From NCBI GenBank assembly GCA_910579785.1, contig CAJTVJ010000004.1:1-64000 (forward strand): a DNA stretch of 64,000 nucleotides, given 5' to 3'. Positions 17,552 through 25,438 of the stretch are shown one piece after another (within the stretch, counting starts at the first letter, position 1; each line of letters starts with the position of its first letter). Source of the stretch: an uncultured Christensenella sp. (GTDB taxonomy: Bacteria; Bacillota; Clostridia; Christensenellales; UBA3700). The notes under the pieces were generated by a model. That model was not told where the DNA came from, did no database searches, and saw only the letters and a program-made list of their open reading frames with translations. The translations under genes and the position numbers were made by a program.

Positions 17552-18235
17552 ATGTCATTTTCAAATAATTGCAAGTCGGACAAAATTCCGGGACCGATAA
17601 GAGGCAACGGCGGATTGAACGGCATTTGCGAGAGAGTGTGCATACAGTGTGATAAGGTGTTGGATATGTGTATGCGACAAGAGACGCTTACTGATCTTAG
17701 CGTGACGTTGACTGATATCGAGCCGAGCGCAGGTCTCACTGCTCCGTACACGTTTGTCAGTGCAAGCGCAATAAGTTCGCAGGCAACGATAACCGATCTC
17801 ATAGTTACGCCGCTCAAAGACGATAATTGCTCTTCAAGAGTGCAGTGTACGATTTCCGTACCGATGCAAGTGCGTTTTGTCGACGCCAACGGCACGAGAG
17901 GAGTGGGCAATGCAACTATATCGGTATCAAGAGACGTGGTATTACATACCTCAGCTCCGTCGGTCATGCCGTATTCGATAGTTGCTTCGGCATCGCTTTA
18001 CAGCGCAAGGGGAACTTATGACGGTGAGAATAACTTCACTTTGACGGTATGCCTGACGACGATTTTGAAGGTAATCATGCAAGTGCATCTGCTTGTGCCA
18101 AGCTACGGATATTGTTATATACCGCCGTGCCAAGAGTTTAATGAGCAAGTGTGCGACGGATTTTTCGATTTGCCGCTTTATCCGCAGGAATGCGGAGTTG
18201 AGAATCGTTGTAAGTGCAATCTCAACAATAATTAG
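17552..18235 (+). CDS. Unknown Cys-containing beta-rich protein, possibly spore-surface
   Basis: A 227-residue protein with AGGAGGAAG before the ATG. There is no signal peptide or membrane segment. A Cys cluster near the N terminus (ICERVCIQCDKVLDMCMRQ, about 28-48) and a Cys-rich C terminus (CYIPPCQEFNEQVC, then CGVENRCKC) flank a middle of repeated Thr/Ser/Val strand-like stretches. I do not recognise a named family with confidence. The pattern of an N-terminal CIQCDKVLD segment followed by beta-strands recalls clostridial spore-associated proteins, but this is an inference. A -10-like CATACAAA (17502-17509) sits upstream without a convincing matching -35. It has its own terminator and no operon partner. 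Confidence 0.5.
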   Translation: MSFSNNCKSDKIPGPIRGNGGLNGICERVCIQCDKVLDMCMRQETLTDLSVTLTDIEPSAGLTAPYTFVSASAISSQATITDLIVTPLKDDNCSSRVQCTISVPMQVRFVDANGTRGVGNATISVSRDVVLHTSAPSVMPYSIVASASLYSARGTYDGENNFTLTVCLTTILKVIMQVHLLVPSYGYCYIPPCQEFNEQVCDGFFDLPLYPQECGVENRCKCNLNNN

Positions 18236-18251
18236 CGCAACGTGCAAGAGG

Positions 18252-18287
18252 GGCAAGCGGGCGATTGCGCAAGCTTGCCGCTTTTTG
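18252..18287 (+). terminator. Terminator after the Cys-containing protein gene
   Basis: GGCAAGC (18252-18258) pairs with GCTTGCC (18273-18279), followed by GCTTTTTG. Confidence 0.75.
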
Positions 18288-18450
18288 CTGTTAAATTTAA
18301 TTTTTAATCTAAATGCGTTAAAGTATTATTTTATAGGCTAGCGACAAAAACGATATATAAACAATCGCAAGTATTGATTTATTATTTAAAAAAAATATTT
18401 ATATTATATACAATAGTCTTAAAGGCATATTTATAACGTATTTAAAACGC

Positions 18451-18479
18451 TTGAATTTTTGTTTAATATTTGTTATAAT
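18451..18479 (+). promoter_or_regulatory. Sigma-A promoter abutting the start codon (predicted leaderless mRNA)
   Basis: TTGAAT (18451-18456), 17-bp spacer, TATAAT (18474-18479). Only 7 bases separate the -10 from the ATG at 18487, so transcription should begin at or next to the start codon. Confidence 0.75.
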
Positions 18480-18486
18480 TTTTTAT

Positions 18487-19173
18487 ATGAATATATATGC
18501 GATAAGCGATCTGCATCTATCTTTTTCTCAAAGCAAGCCAATGGACATTTTCGGTGCTTGTTGGGATAATCATTGGCAGAAGATATGCGATGATTGGACG
18601 GCGAAAGTAAAAGAAGAGGACGTTGTGCTTATTGCAGGAGATATATCTTGGGCAATGACGCTTGAAGACGCGCTTGCGGATATAAACGAAATAGCAAAGC
18701 TTCCCGGCAAAAAGATATTCATAAAGGGCAATCACGATTATTGGTGGAGTTCGCTCTCTAAGATAAAAAAAGTATTGCCGAAAGATATGTACGTGCTGCA
18801 AAACGATGCGTTGAGATTTGCCGGCTTTGTCATATGCGGAGCGCGGCTTTGGAATTTGTCAAGCTCATCCTCAGACGATAAAAAGATAGCGCAAAGAGAA
18901 AAGATACGTTTAACGTTGTCGTTGGAAAGCGCGTTGAAGATAAAATGCCAAGGCGATAAATTGATAGCAATGTGTCATTTCCCGCCCTTTGACGTCACCT
19001 TGGCTGACAGCGAGTATACCGAGCTTTTTGAAAGTTGTGGCGTGGACAGCGTGGTATACGGACATCTGCACGGCAAAGACTGTCGGGCGGAGAAGTGTGT
19101 GGAAAAGAATGGCGTTAAGTATTATTTGACGTCTTGCGATCAGATAGATAACAAATTGGTCAAGATTTATTGA
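18487..19173 (+). CDS. Calcineurin-like metallophosphoesterase
   Basis: A 228-residue protein. The ATG at 18487 is chosen because the recognisable domain begins there (NIYAISDLHLS). The open frame upstream would run through the promoter. The metal-binding motifs of the superfamily are all visible: DLHLS, GDISWA, GNHDYWW, CHFPPFD and YGHLHG. These hold a binuclear metal centre that cleaves phosphoester bonds. The substrate is unknown; related clostridial proteins are annotated only as phosphoesterases. It has no Shine-Dalgarno and a consensus -10 box 7 bases upstream, pointing to leaderless translation. It is probably cytoplasmic and monocistronic. Confidence 0.88.
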   Translation: MNIYAISDLHLSFSQSKPMDIFGACWDNHWQKICDDWTAKVKEEDVVLIAGDISWAMTLEDALADINEIAKLPGKKIFIKGNHDYWWSSLSKIKKVLPKDMYVLQNDALRFAGFVICGARLWNLSSSSSDDKKIAQREKIRLTLSLESALKIKCQGDKLIAMCHFPPFDVTLADSEYTELFESCGVDSVVYGHLHGKDCRAEKCVEKNGVKYYLTSCDQIDNKLVKIY

Positions 19174-19202
19174 CGGGCTAAACAAGAGATGATTTTATAA
19201 AA

Positions 19203-19282
19203 ATGCCGTTTGACGGCGTTGCGATAATTTACTTTATACCCACAAAAAATCACAAAGTAATTTATGCGACACGGCTTTAAAA
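19203..19282 (+). other. Long imperfect hairpin downstream of the phosphoesterase
   Basis: TTGCGATAATTTACTTT (19219-19235) pairs with AAAGTAATTTATGCGA (19254-19269), and the outer arms GCCGT (19205-19209) and ACGGC (19271-19275) extend it. TTTAAAAAATT follows. It may terminate the upstream transcript or form a stable RNA structure. Confidence 0.6.
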
Positions 19283-19321
19283 AATTGCAAAATTAAAGCT
19301 GAGAATTTTTATAAGATATGC

Positions 19322-19500
19322 TTTCCAATTTTTTCCCAAAATGGGGTAATTTTTCCCAAAAAAGCGAAAAATCTGGAAGTTTGTAAATGCCATATTTGCC
19401 ATAAAATATTGTTAAAAAAAGTTATTATATATTATATATATAATATTCAGTCATTTTTAGTAAATATGAAAATTAAAATTTTGCGGGAAAAAATTGGAAA
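19322..19500. repeat. Inverted 16-bp repeat upstream of mraZ (candidate operator pair)
   Basis: GGGAAAAAATTGGAAA occurs exactly at 19485-19500 on the plus strand and at 19322-19337 on the minus strand. Another TTTTCCCAAA lies at 19351-19360, 20 bases from the one at 19331-19340. Within each copy, the GGGAAA and TGGAAA cores are about 10 bp apart. The proximal copy ends 17 bases before the mraZ -35. Confidence 0.65.
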
Positions 19501-19517
19501 AATTTTTATCAAATTTA

Positions 19518-19546
19518 TTGACAAAGCTCTTGTTAGTCGTTATAAT
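19518..19546 (+). promoter_or_regulatory. Consensus sigma-A promoter of mraZ operon
   Basis: TTGACA (19518-19523), 17-bp spacer, TATAAT (19541-19546), with a predicted start near 19553 and AAAGGAG before the mraZ ATG. Confidence 0.92.
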
Positions 19547-19571
19547 ATATTTGTACAGTAAAGGAGCGGCA

Positions 19572-20033
19572 ATGGCAAGAGTGCTTTTTGGAGAGATAAA
19601 TATTCAAGCCGATGAAAGAGGACGTATAAGAATTCCGTCGTCTTATCGCGAATATTTTGGCGACAGCGCGCTTTATTGTACGGTAGCTCCCGGAGCCAAG
19701 TGTCTGTCGATATTCGGTCAAGACGTGCTTGATAAGCTTGTGGACCAAATGGGCGGCAACAGCATTATAGGCGACGAAGAGGAGAACGGCTGCAACGTAA
19801 GAGATTTTTTCAGCGGCATACACGTCATCAACGAGGACAAACAAAAGCGTTTTACTCTTTCGCAAAGTGACGACGATTTGATTTTTGAAGTTGAGCGCAA
19901 TATGGTATTCTTGGGTCAACTCAACAGATTGGAGCTTTGGAGAAAATCCGATTACGACGAATATAAGCAAGCGCGTAAGAGTGCCAACAAAGGAAAGATA
20001 ATCACGTCTTCCGGCAAGCCGTTGAGCTGGTGA
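19572..20033 (+). CDS. mraZ: Transcriptional regulator MraZ
   Basis: A 153-residue protein, the usual length. The ATG at 19572 follows AAAGGAGCGGC; an in-frame extension upstream would overlap the promoter. Two AbrB-like swapped-hairpin repeats are visible: about 5-60 (GEINIQADERGRIRIPSSYREYF) and about 80-140 (FFSGIHVINEDKQKRFTLS). MraZ forms ring oligomers, binds short tandem DNA boxes and usually represses its own dcw operon. The inverted GGGAAAAAATTGGAAA repeats just upstream are candidate targets. It is followed four bases later by rsmH. Confidence 0.95.
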   Translation: MARVLFGEINIQADERGRIRIPSSYREYFGDSALYCTVAPGAKCLSIFGQDVLDKLVDQMGGNSIIGDEEENGCNVRDFFSGIHVINEDKQKRFTLSQSDDDLIFEVERNMVFLGQLNRLELWRKSDYDEYKQARKSANKGKIITSSGKPLSW

Positions 20034-20037
20034 TAAC

Positions 20038-20970
20038 ATGGAGTTCAGACACATACCCGTAATGCTCGGCGAATGTATAGACGGCTTGGATATCAAACCT
20101 GACGGAGTGTATCTGGACTGTACGTTGGGAGGCGGAGGACACAGTGAAAAGATAGTGTCGCAACTCCAAGGCGGAAAGCTTATCGCGGTGGACAAAGATA
20201 TAGAAGCTATCAAGAGTTCGCAGGCGAGATTAAGTGAGTATAAAGATAAAATAATTTATATTCATGACGACTTCAAAAACGTAATATCGCATCTTGATGA
20301 GATGGGCGTAGAGAAGTTGGACGGCGTGCTGATAGATTTAGGGGTGTCGTCATATCAGCTTGATAATGCAGAAAGAGGATTTTCCTATAATGCAGACGCG
20401 CCGCTGGATATGAGAATGGACCAAGGTCAGTATCTCAGCGCAAAGCAGGTCGTCAACGAATACTCGCAAGAGAAGTTGGCAGATATAATATGGCAGTACG
20501 GCGAGGATAAACTTTCTCGCGCGATAGCAAGAGGCATAGTCGAGTATCGAAACAAAAAAGAGATAGAGACGACGGGAGAGCTTGCAAAGATAGTCGAGCA
20601 GGCATATCCGGCAAAGCTGAGATGGAAATTCGGAAATCCTTGCAAGAGAACCTTTCAGGCGATAAGAATAGAAGTCAACGGCGAACTCAAAGACTTGGGA
20701 GAAGTGATAGAAGACTTGTCTATTAGGTTGAAAACCGGTGGAAGGATATGTATAATAACTTTTCACTCGTTGGAGGACAGGATAGTAAAAAGGGCGTTTG
20801 TGCAGCTCAATAAAGAATGCGTCTGTCCTCCGCATCAACCGATATGTACGTGCGGCAAGAGAAGAGAGATCGAGATAGTCACTAAAAAACCTTTGGTGGC
20901 GAGCGATAGAGAACTTGAAGAAAATTCAAGATCAAGTTGTGCAAAACTTAGAATTGCAACAAGAGTATAG
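20038..20970 (+). CDS. rsmH: 16S rRNA m4C1402 methyltransferase RsmH (MraW)
   Basis: A 310-residue SAM-dependent methyltransferase. Motifs are HIPVMLGECIDGL, YLDCTLGGGGHS (SAM-binding), IAVDKDIEAI, LDGVLIDLGVSSYQLD, ERGFSYNADAPLDMRM, RTFQAIRIEVNGEL and FHSLEDRIVKR. A Cys-containing loop (CVCPPHQPICTCGK) near the C terminus is typical of the family. It methylates N4 of C1402 in the decoding centre with RsmI. It is the second gene of the dcw cluster. The start is 4 bases after the mraZ stop and the end is 49 bases before the FtsL-like gene. Confidence 0.97.
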   Translation: MEFRHIPVMLGECIDGLDIKPDGVYLDCTLGGGGHSEKIVSQLQGGKLIAVDKDIEAIKSSQARLSEYKDKIIYIHDDFKNVISHLDEMGVEKLDGVLIDLGVSSYQLDNAERGFSYNADAPLDMRMDQGQYLSAKQVVNEYSQEKLADIIWQYGEDKLSRAIARGIVEYRNKKEIETTGELAKIVEQAYPAKLRWKFGNPCKRTFQAIRIEVNGELKDLGEVIEDLSIRLKTGGRICIITFHSLEDRIVKRAFVQLNKECVCPPHQPICTCGKRREIEIVTKKPLVASDRELEENSRSSCAKLRIATRV

Positions 20971-21019
20971 GTAACTCACGGTATTAGAATTAAGGTGTAT
21001 CAACAGCAGGAGGTGTATT

Positions 21020-21694
21020 ATGGGATTTATGTCACTTAAAGAGAAAAGAGCCAGGGAAGATTTTGCAAACTATGAGCATAGAAGCCCTGACAGAGATATA
21101 CATTACAGACAGGCAAATAACTATCCAAGAGATTATATGCAGGATATGTATGGCAACCAATTTGTTGACCAGCAGCAATATTATGCGCCTCAGCAGAATT
21201 ATCAGCAAGGTTATCAACAACCTCAATACACCGGATTTTTTCAGCAGCAGGCTAATCAGTTTGTAAACAACAATTTCTCCGCTCCGCAATACAGAATGGA
21301 GCAGAGAGCGTATAGCGAGCATGAGCAATTCCAAAACGATATGCAGTTCAATCAAGATTATGACAGAGCTGCGCAGGCAAAGAGGATATCCCAGCAGAGA
21401 GTCGGCAAAAAGAGGAACGTTAACAAGGATATGATAAAAATCATAGTCACGATAATGGTCATTGCCTTGACGATATGCGGATTGTTGATTGCAAATCAAT
21501 TTATTTCCGTAAACCAAGCGCAGGCAGAGGACGACCTCCAAAACATAGACAGCGAATTGCTTTCTAGTGTCCAGACTGCCGACGGAAGTTATACGCAGAC
21601 AAGTGCGCCCGTCATTATTCCCGAATATGAATATGAAGAGAGCACAAATTGGTTTGACAAGCTTTGCGACAGCTTGGGATTGAAACTTAAATAA
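21020..21694 (+). CDS. FtsL-like bitopic membrane protein with long Q/Y/N-rich N-terminus
   Basis: A 224-residue protein with CAGGAGGTG before the ATG. A hydrophilic, Gln/Tyr/Asn-rich N-terminal region of about 135 residues and a basic patch (KRISQQRVGKKRNVNKD) lead to one membrane helix (about 141-163, IIVTIMVIALTICGLLI). A short extracytoplasmic segment of about 55 residues follows. Its position between rsmH and the spoVD-type gene is the ftsL slot, and the bitopic topology fits FtsL. However, the outer region is shorter than a normal FtsL coiled coil and only weakly helical (QAEDDLQNIDSELLSSV). FtsL would join FtsQ/DivIB and DivIC to activate septal synthesis. Identity is by position and topology only. 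Confidence 0.6.
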   Translation: MGFMSLKEKRAREDFANYEHRSPDRDIHYRQANNYPRDYMQDMYGNQFVDQQQYYAPQQNYQQGYQQPQYTGFFQQQANQFVNNNFSAPQYRMEQRAYSEHEQFQNDMQFNQDYDRAAQAKRISQQRVGKKRNVNKDMIKIIVTIMVIALTICGLLIANQFISVNQAQAEDDLQNIDSELLSSVQTADGSYTQTSAPVIIPEYEYEESTNWFDKLCDSLGLKLK

Positions 21695-21730
21695 GACTTT
21701 CACACACTCCATCTTAATATATTTAACTAC

Positions 21731-21766
21731 AAAGGGACGGGCTGCACATGGCTCGTCCTTTTGTCA
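21731..21766 (+). terminator. Terminator-like hairpin after the FtsL-like gene
   Basis: AAAGGGACGGGC and GCTCGTCCTTT form a stem, followed by TTTGTCATATT. It would separate mraZ-rsmH-ftsL from the spoVD-murE part of the cluster. Confidence 0.7.
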
Positions 21767-21925
21767 TATTTGATACGATTCTTTGTTTTTCATACGGTAA
21801 TAAAATTTGTAGGCTTTAAATTTAGATATATCTGTTCAACTGATTTTCTTTATGAATAATGCGGCTTTTTGCTAAATAGTATATTGTAGAATGTTTTTAT
21901 GACGGGTACGTCGTGGAGTTTGGCA

Positions 21926-23821
21926 ATGGAAAAAATATCGCATTTTGTAATTAAAAAGAGACTGATGGCAGTAATAATTCTTATTGCGTTGATATTTGTC
22001 GCGCTATTCGGCAGGTTGTTTTATTTGCAGGTGATATGGGGCAAGACTTTGCAATACAAGGCATACGACCAGTGGACGAGAGAGCTTCCTTTCAGGGCTG
22101 ACAGAGGAGATATAACCGACGTCAACGGCATAGTTTTGGCAAATTCCTCGACGAGTTATACGTTGTATGCCCGTCCTAATGAGCTCAAAGATATTCAATA
22201 TATTGCCTCTGCGATAGCCGATATCATAGATATGGACACCAACAAGCTTGCCGAAAAGCTGTCTAAGAAAGGCGTGAGCGAAATCACGGTTGCAAAGGGG
22301 GTGACAAAAGAGCAGATGCTCAAATTGATAGCCACCGACGTTGAGGGATTGTATTTGACAGCCAACAGCGACAGGTATTATAAGTACGGCAATTTCCTTA
22401 CCCAGGTGTTGGGTTTTACCAACAGCGACGGAGAAGGTCAGAGCGGAGTCGAGTTGTTTTACAACGATTATCTAAAAGGCGTCGACGGCGCTTCGTACAC
22501 TCAGACAGACTTGATTGGAAGGAAGTTGAAAAACAACGTGACTACGTACGTCGATTCTATAAAGGGCATGACGACGGCGCTGACTATCGACTATAATATG
22601 CAGAGTTTTGCGCAAAAGGCAGTCGAGGACGCGCAGATTACTTACAATTCAAAGTCGGCAAGCTGTCTTATCATGAGCGCGAAGACGGGAGCTATCAAAG
22701 CAATGGCAAGCGCGCCGACGTACGACCTCAACGACATACCGAGAGACGACATGGAGTTGTTGCTGCAAGGGTCGAGAAATCTATTGGTCAGCGATACTTA
22801 TGAGCCCGGCTCTACTTTTAAGATACTAACTTCGGCGATTGGTATGACGGAGAATGCAATAAAAAATTCTTATTATTGCGGCGGCGGAAGCGTTGTCGAC
22901 GGTCAGAGGATAAAGTGCTGGCGGTCGATAGGTCACGGCTCGCAGGACTTTAAGCACGGCATACAAAATTCTTGCAACTGCGTCTTTATGGATATAGCGC
23001 TTACGGTAGGCAAGGATAAGATGTACGATTATTTCAGCAAATTCGGACTTGGCGCAAAGACTAACGTAGACATCAGCGGAGAGGCAAAGGGAATAATGCT
23101 GCCGTTGAACAGGGTGCAGAACGTCGACATCGCAAGAATAGGTTTTGGTCAGGCGGTCGCCGTCACTCCTATCCAGCTTGCGTCTGCGGTGGCGTCAGTC
23201 GTCAACGGCGGAAATCTATACGAGCCGTATATTGTGGACAAAATCACAGACGTCAAGGGCAAAGTCGCTTACTCTCATACGCCGACTGTAAAAAATAAAA
23301 CTGTCGATTCGTCAGTCTGCGCTACGCTCAAAGAGTATCTTTACAGCGTAGTCACCGAGGGCGGCGGCAAGAACGCATACGTGCCTGGATATAATATCGG
23401 CGGCAAGACGGGTACTGCGCAGAAGTATGAAAACGGCGCGATAGCCAGAGGCAAGTATATTTCGTCCTTCATAGGTTTTGCAGACGTAGAAGACGACACG
23501 TTGGTATGTCTTTTGCTTGTCGACGAGCCGCAAGGTTACGTATATTACGGCAGCATAGTGGCTGCGCCGTACGTGGGCAATATATTCTCATCTATATTTG
23601 CCTACAAAAATATAAAGCCCGACGCGTCGCTTGACGTAGAATACAGCGAAGTGGAGATGCCGTATATACTCGGCATGAGTATTGCAGACGCCACTTTGGC
23701 GCTTAAAAGAGCTGGCTTGAACTATGAGATAGACGGAGAAGACGGCAAAGTAAATTATCAATTTCCCGTCGCAGGTCAGAAGGTGCGCAGCGGCGCGGTA
23801 GTAATGTTCTCTGCCGGATAA
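21926..23821 (+). CDS. spoVD: Class B penicillin-binding protein with PASTA domain (SpoVD/FtsI type)
   Basis: 631 residues from the ATG at 21926, which has GGAG seven bases upstream; an alternative ATG is at 21899. An N-terminal membrane anchor (LMAVIILIALIFVALFGRLFYL) precedes a PBP dimerisation domain (DRGDITDVNGIVLANS). The transpeptidase domain has SxxK in PGSTFKILT, SxN in NSCNCVF and KTG in GGKTGTAQKYENG. One PASTA repeat lies at the C terminus (VEMPYILGMSIADATLALKRAG). Class B PBPs with PASTA in this position are FtsI/PBP2B or SpoVD. With no second copy in the cluster, it could serve division, spore cortex or both. It makes peptide cross-links with a SEDS partner such as FtsW/SpoVE downstream. 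Confidence 0.9.
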   Translation: MEKISHFVIKKRLMAVIILIALIFVALFGRLFYLQVIWGKTLQYKAYDQWTRELPFRADRGDITDVNGIVLANSSTSYTLYARPNELKDIQYIASAIADIIDMDTNKLAEKLSKKGVSEITVAKGVTKEQMLKLIATDVEGLYLTANSDRYYKYGNFLTQVLGFTNSDGEGQSGVELFYNDYLKGVDGASYTQTDLIGRKLKNNVTTYVDSIKGMTTALTIDYNMQSFAQKAVEDAQITYNSKSASCLIMSAKTGAIKAMASAPTYDLNDIPRDDMELLLQGSRNLLVSDTYEPGSTFKILTSAIGMTENAIKNSYYCGGGSVVDGQRIKCWRSIGHGSQDFKHGIQNSCNCVFMDIALTVGKDKMYDYFSKFGLGAKTNVDISGEAKGIMLPLNRVQNVDIARIGFGQAVAVTPIQLASAVASVVNGGNLYEPYIVDKITDVKGKVAYSHTPTVKNKTVDSSVCATLKEYLYSVVTEGGGKNAYVPGYNIGGKTGTAQKYENGAIARGKYISSFIGFADVEDDTLVCLLLVDEPQGYVYYGSIVAAPYVGNIFSSIFAYKNIKPDASLDVEYSEVEMPYILGMSIADATLALKRAGLNYEIDGEDGKVNYQFPVAGQKVRSGAVVMFSAG

Positions 23822-23982
23822 CGGCGCGAGGTGAATTGTTGATAACGCGGCGATATGGATAATTGTTCTAAAAAATAGGGATAATGTCGAAGATTGTTAA
23901 AGCCCTTGTAAGGCGCGCGTAAGTATTATATTATAAAATAAACTTAATTAAACACGCATTATATATGCGGAACGGAGAAGGT

Positions 23983-25422
23983 ATGTTGCTGAAAAAGTTA
24001 TTGGATGGATGTCAAATAAATGAAGTGTGCGGAGATTTGAATATACAAATCAAGAATATCAAAATCAATTCCGCCGAGGTGGAAGAGGGAGACTGTTTTA
24101 TCGCGCTCGTAGGAAAGAAGAGCGACGGACATAAATGGGCGGACGAAGCTGTCGCAAGAGGCGCAAGCGCAGTGATATGTTGCAGTGAGTACAGCAATTC
24201 TTTGGCATGTGTGGTGAGAGTGGACGACACTCGCAAGGCGTACAGTATCATGGCGCAAAATTACTATGACAGGGCGTGCGACAAACTCAAATTGATAACG
24301 GTGGTGGGCACCAACGGCAAATCGACGACGGCGTATCTCATAAAAGAGCTGTTGCAAAGAGGGGGAATAAATTGCGGACTTATAGGCACGATGTACTATG
24401 AATATGCGGACGTCAAGCTGTCTGCTAATTTGACGACTCCCGACCCAATGGAGCTCAACGGACTTTTTGCCAAGATGCTTGCCGCTGATATGCAATACGT
24501 GGTGATGGAGCTGTCGGCGCACGCGATATATCTCAACAAGCTGTACGGCGTAAAGGCAGATATGAGCGTATTTACCAATTTGTCGCAAGACCATCTCGAC
24601 TTCTTTGGCAATATGTCGCAGTACGGAGAGTGCAAGAAGAGTTATTTTGTCAAAGACAATACAAATCTTGCAATCGTCAACGTCGACGACGCTCTTGGGC
24701 TGCAAATTATAAAAGAAAATAAATTGCCAATAATCACATACGGACTTGACAATCCAAGCGACGCATTTGCTATAAATATCACGTCGGGAGAAAACGGCGA
24801 GACGTTTGTAGCCAACGTGCTTGACGATATCTTGGACATAAATTGCAGATTTTTCGGTAAGTTCAACGTCTACAACATGCTGGGAGCTTTGGTTGTTGCC
24901 AAAAAGGTTGGGCTGTCCAACAGGACGATTATGCAAAATCTGCCTGACATACCTACGCCCGACGGCCGATTTAACGTGGTCAAGAAAAAGGGCGTGACGT
25001 ACGTCATTGACTTTGCCCATACGCCCGACGGCATGTTCAATCTTCTCAAAGAGGGAAGGCATATGACTGACAAAAAGGTCATCACAATATTTGGCTGCGG
25101 AGGCGACAGAGACGTGACGAAACGTCCTGTGATGGGCAAGATTGCAGGAGAGATGAGCGACATAGTGATAGTCACTTCCGACAATCCGCGCACCGAGAGC
25201 AGAGAGGCTATTGCAGGCGACATACTTCAAGGATTGCAACCAAAGGGGCATTTGTACGTCGAGCTTGACAGAGCCAAGGCGATACGTCTCGGAGTCGAGC
25301 TGGCGAGACAGGGCGATTGCGTCTTTATTGCTGGCAAAGGCAGTGAAAACTATATTGACGAAAACAACGTAAAGACGCCTTATTCCGACTTGCAAGAGTT
25401 GCTTGACGCTGTCGGCGGCTGA
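23983..25422 (+). CDS. murE: UDP-MurNAc-tripeptide synthetase MurE (meso-DAP type)
   Basis: 479 residues from the ATG at 23983, preceded by GGAGAAGG; a frame start at 23965 lacks a ribosome binding site. The three Mur ligase domains are visible: N-terminal UDP-binding (about 1-95), central ATPase (VVGTNGKSTTAYLI, LTTPDPMEL, VMELSAHA, FTNLSQDHLDFFG) and C-terminal (DFAHTPDGM, FGCGGDRDVTKRPVMG, SDNPRTE). The DNPR sequence is the known determinant for meso-diaminopimelate over lysine. It adds the third residue of the stem peptide. A TGTCGAA heptamer lies at 23885-23891 upstream. murF does not follow; mraY does. Confidence 0.96.
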   Translation: MLLKKLLDGCQINEVCGDLNIQIKNIKINSAEVEEGDCFIALVGKKSDGHKWADEAVARGASAVICCSEYSNSLACVVRVDDTRKAYSIMAQNYYDRACDKLKLITVVGTNGKSTTAYLIKELLQRGGINCGLIGTMYYEYADVKLSANLTTPDPMELNGLFAKMLAADMQYVVMELSAHAIYLNKLYGVKADMSVFTNLSQDHLDFFGNMSQYGECKKSYFVKDNTNLAIVNVDDALGLQIIKENKLPIITYGLDNPSDAFAINITSGENGETFVANVLDDILDINCRFFGKFNVYNMLGALVVAKKVGLSNRTIMQNLPDIPTPDGRFNVVKKKGVTYVIDFAHTPDGMFNLLKEGRHMTDKKVITIFGCGGDRDVTKRPVMGKIAGEMSDIVIVTSDNPRTESREAIAGDILQGLQPKGHLYVELDRAKAIRLGVELARQGDCVFIAGKGSENYIDENNVKTPYSDLQELLDAVGG

Positions 25423-25438
25423 TAGTTTTGGAGGGAAC

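Noticed and set aside
21763..21798. GTCATATT followed by CATACGGT before spoVD, resembling a sigma-E promoter
   Set aside because: The gap between the two elements is 20 bases, against 14 in the sigK promoter. The first element also overlaps the tail of a terminator, so it is not called as a promoter.
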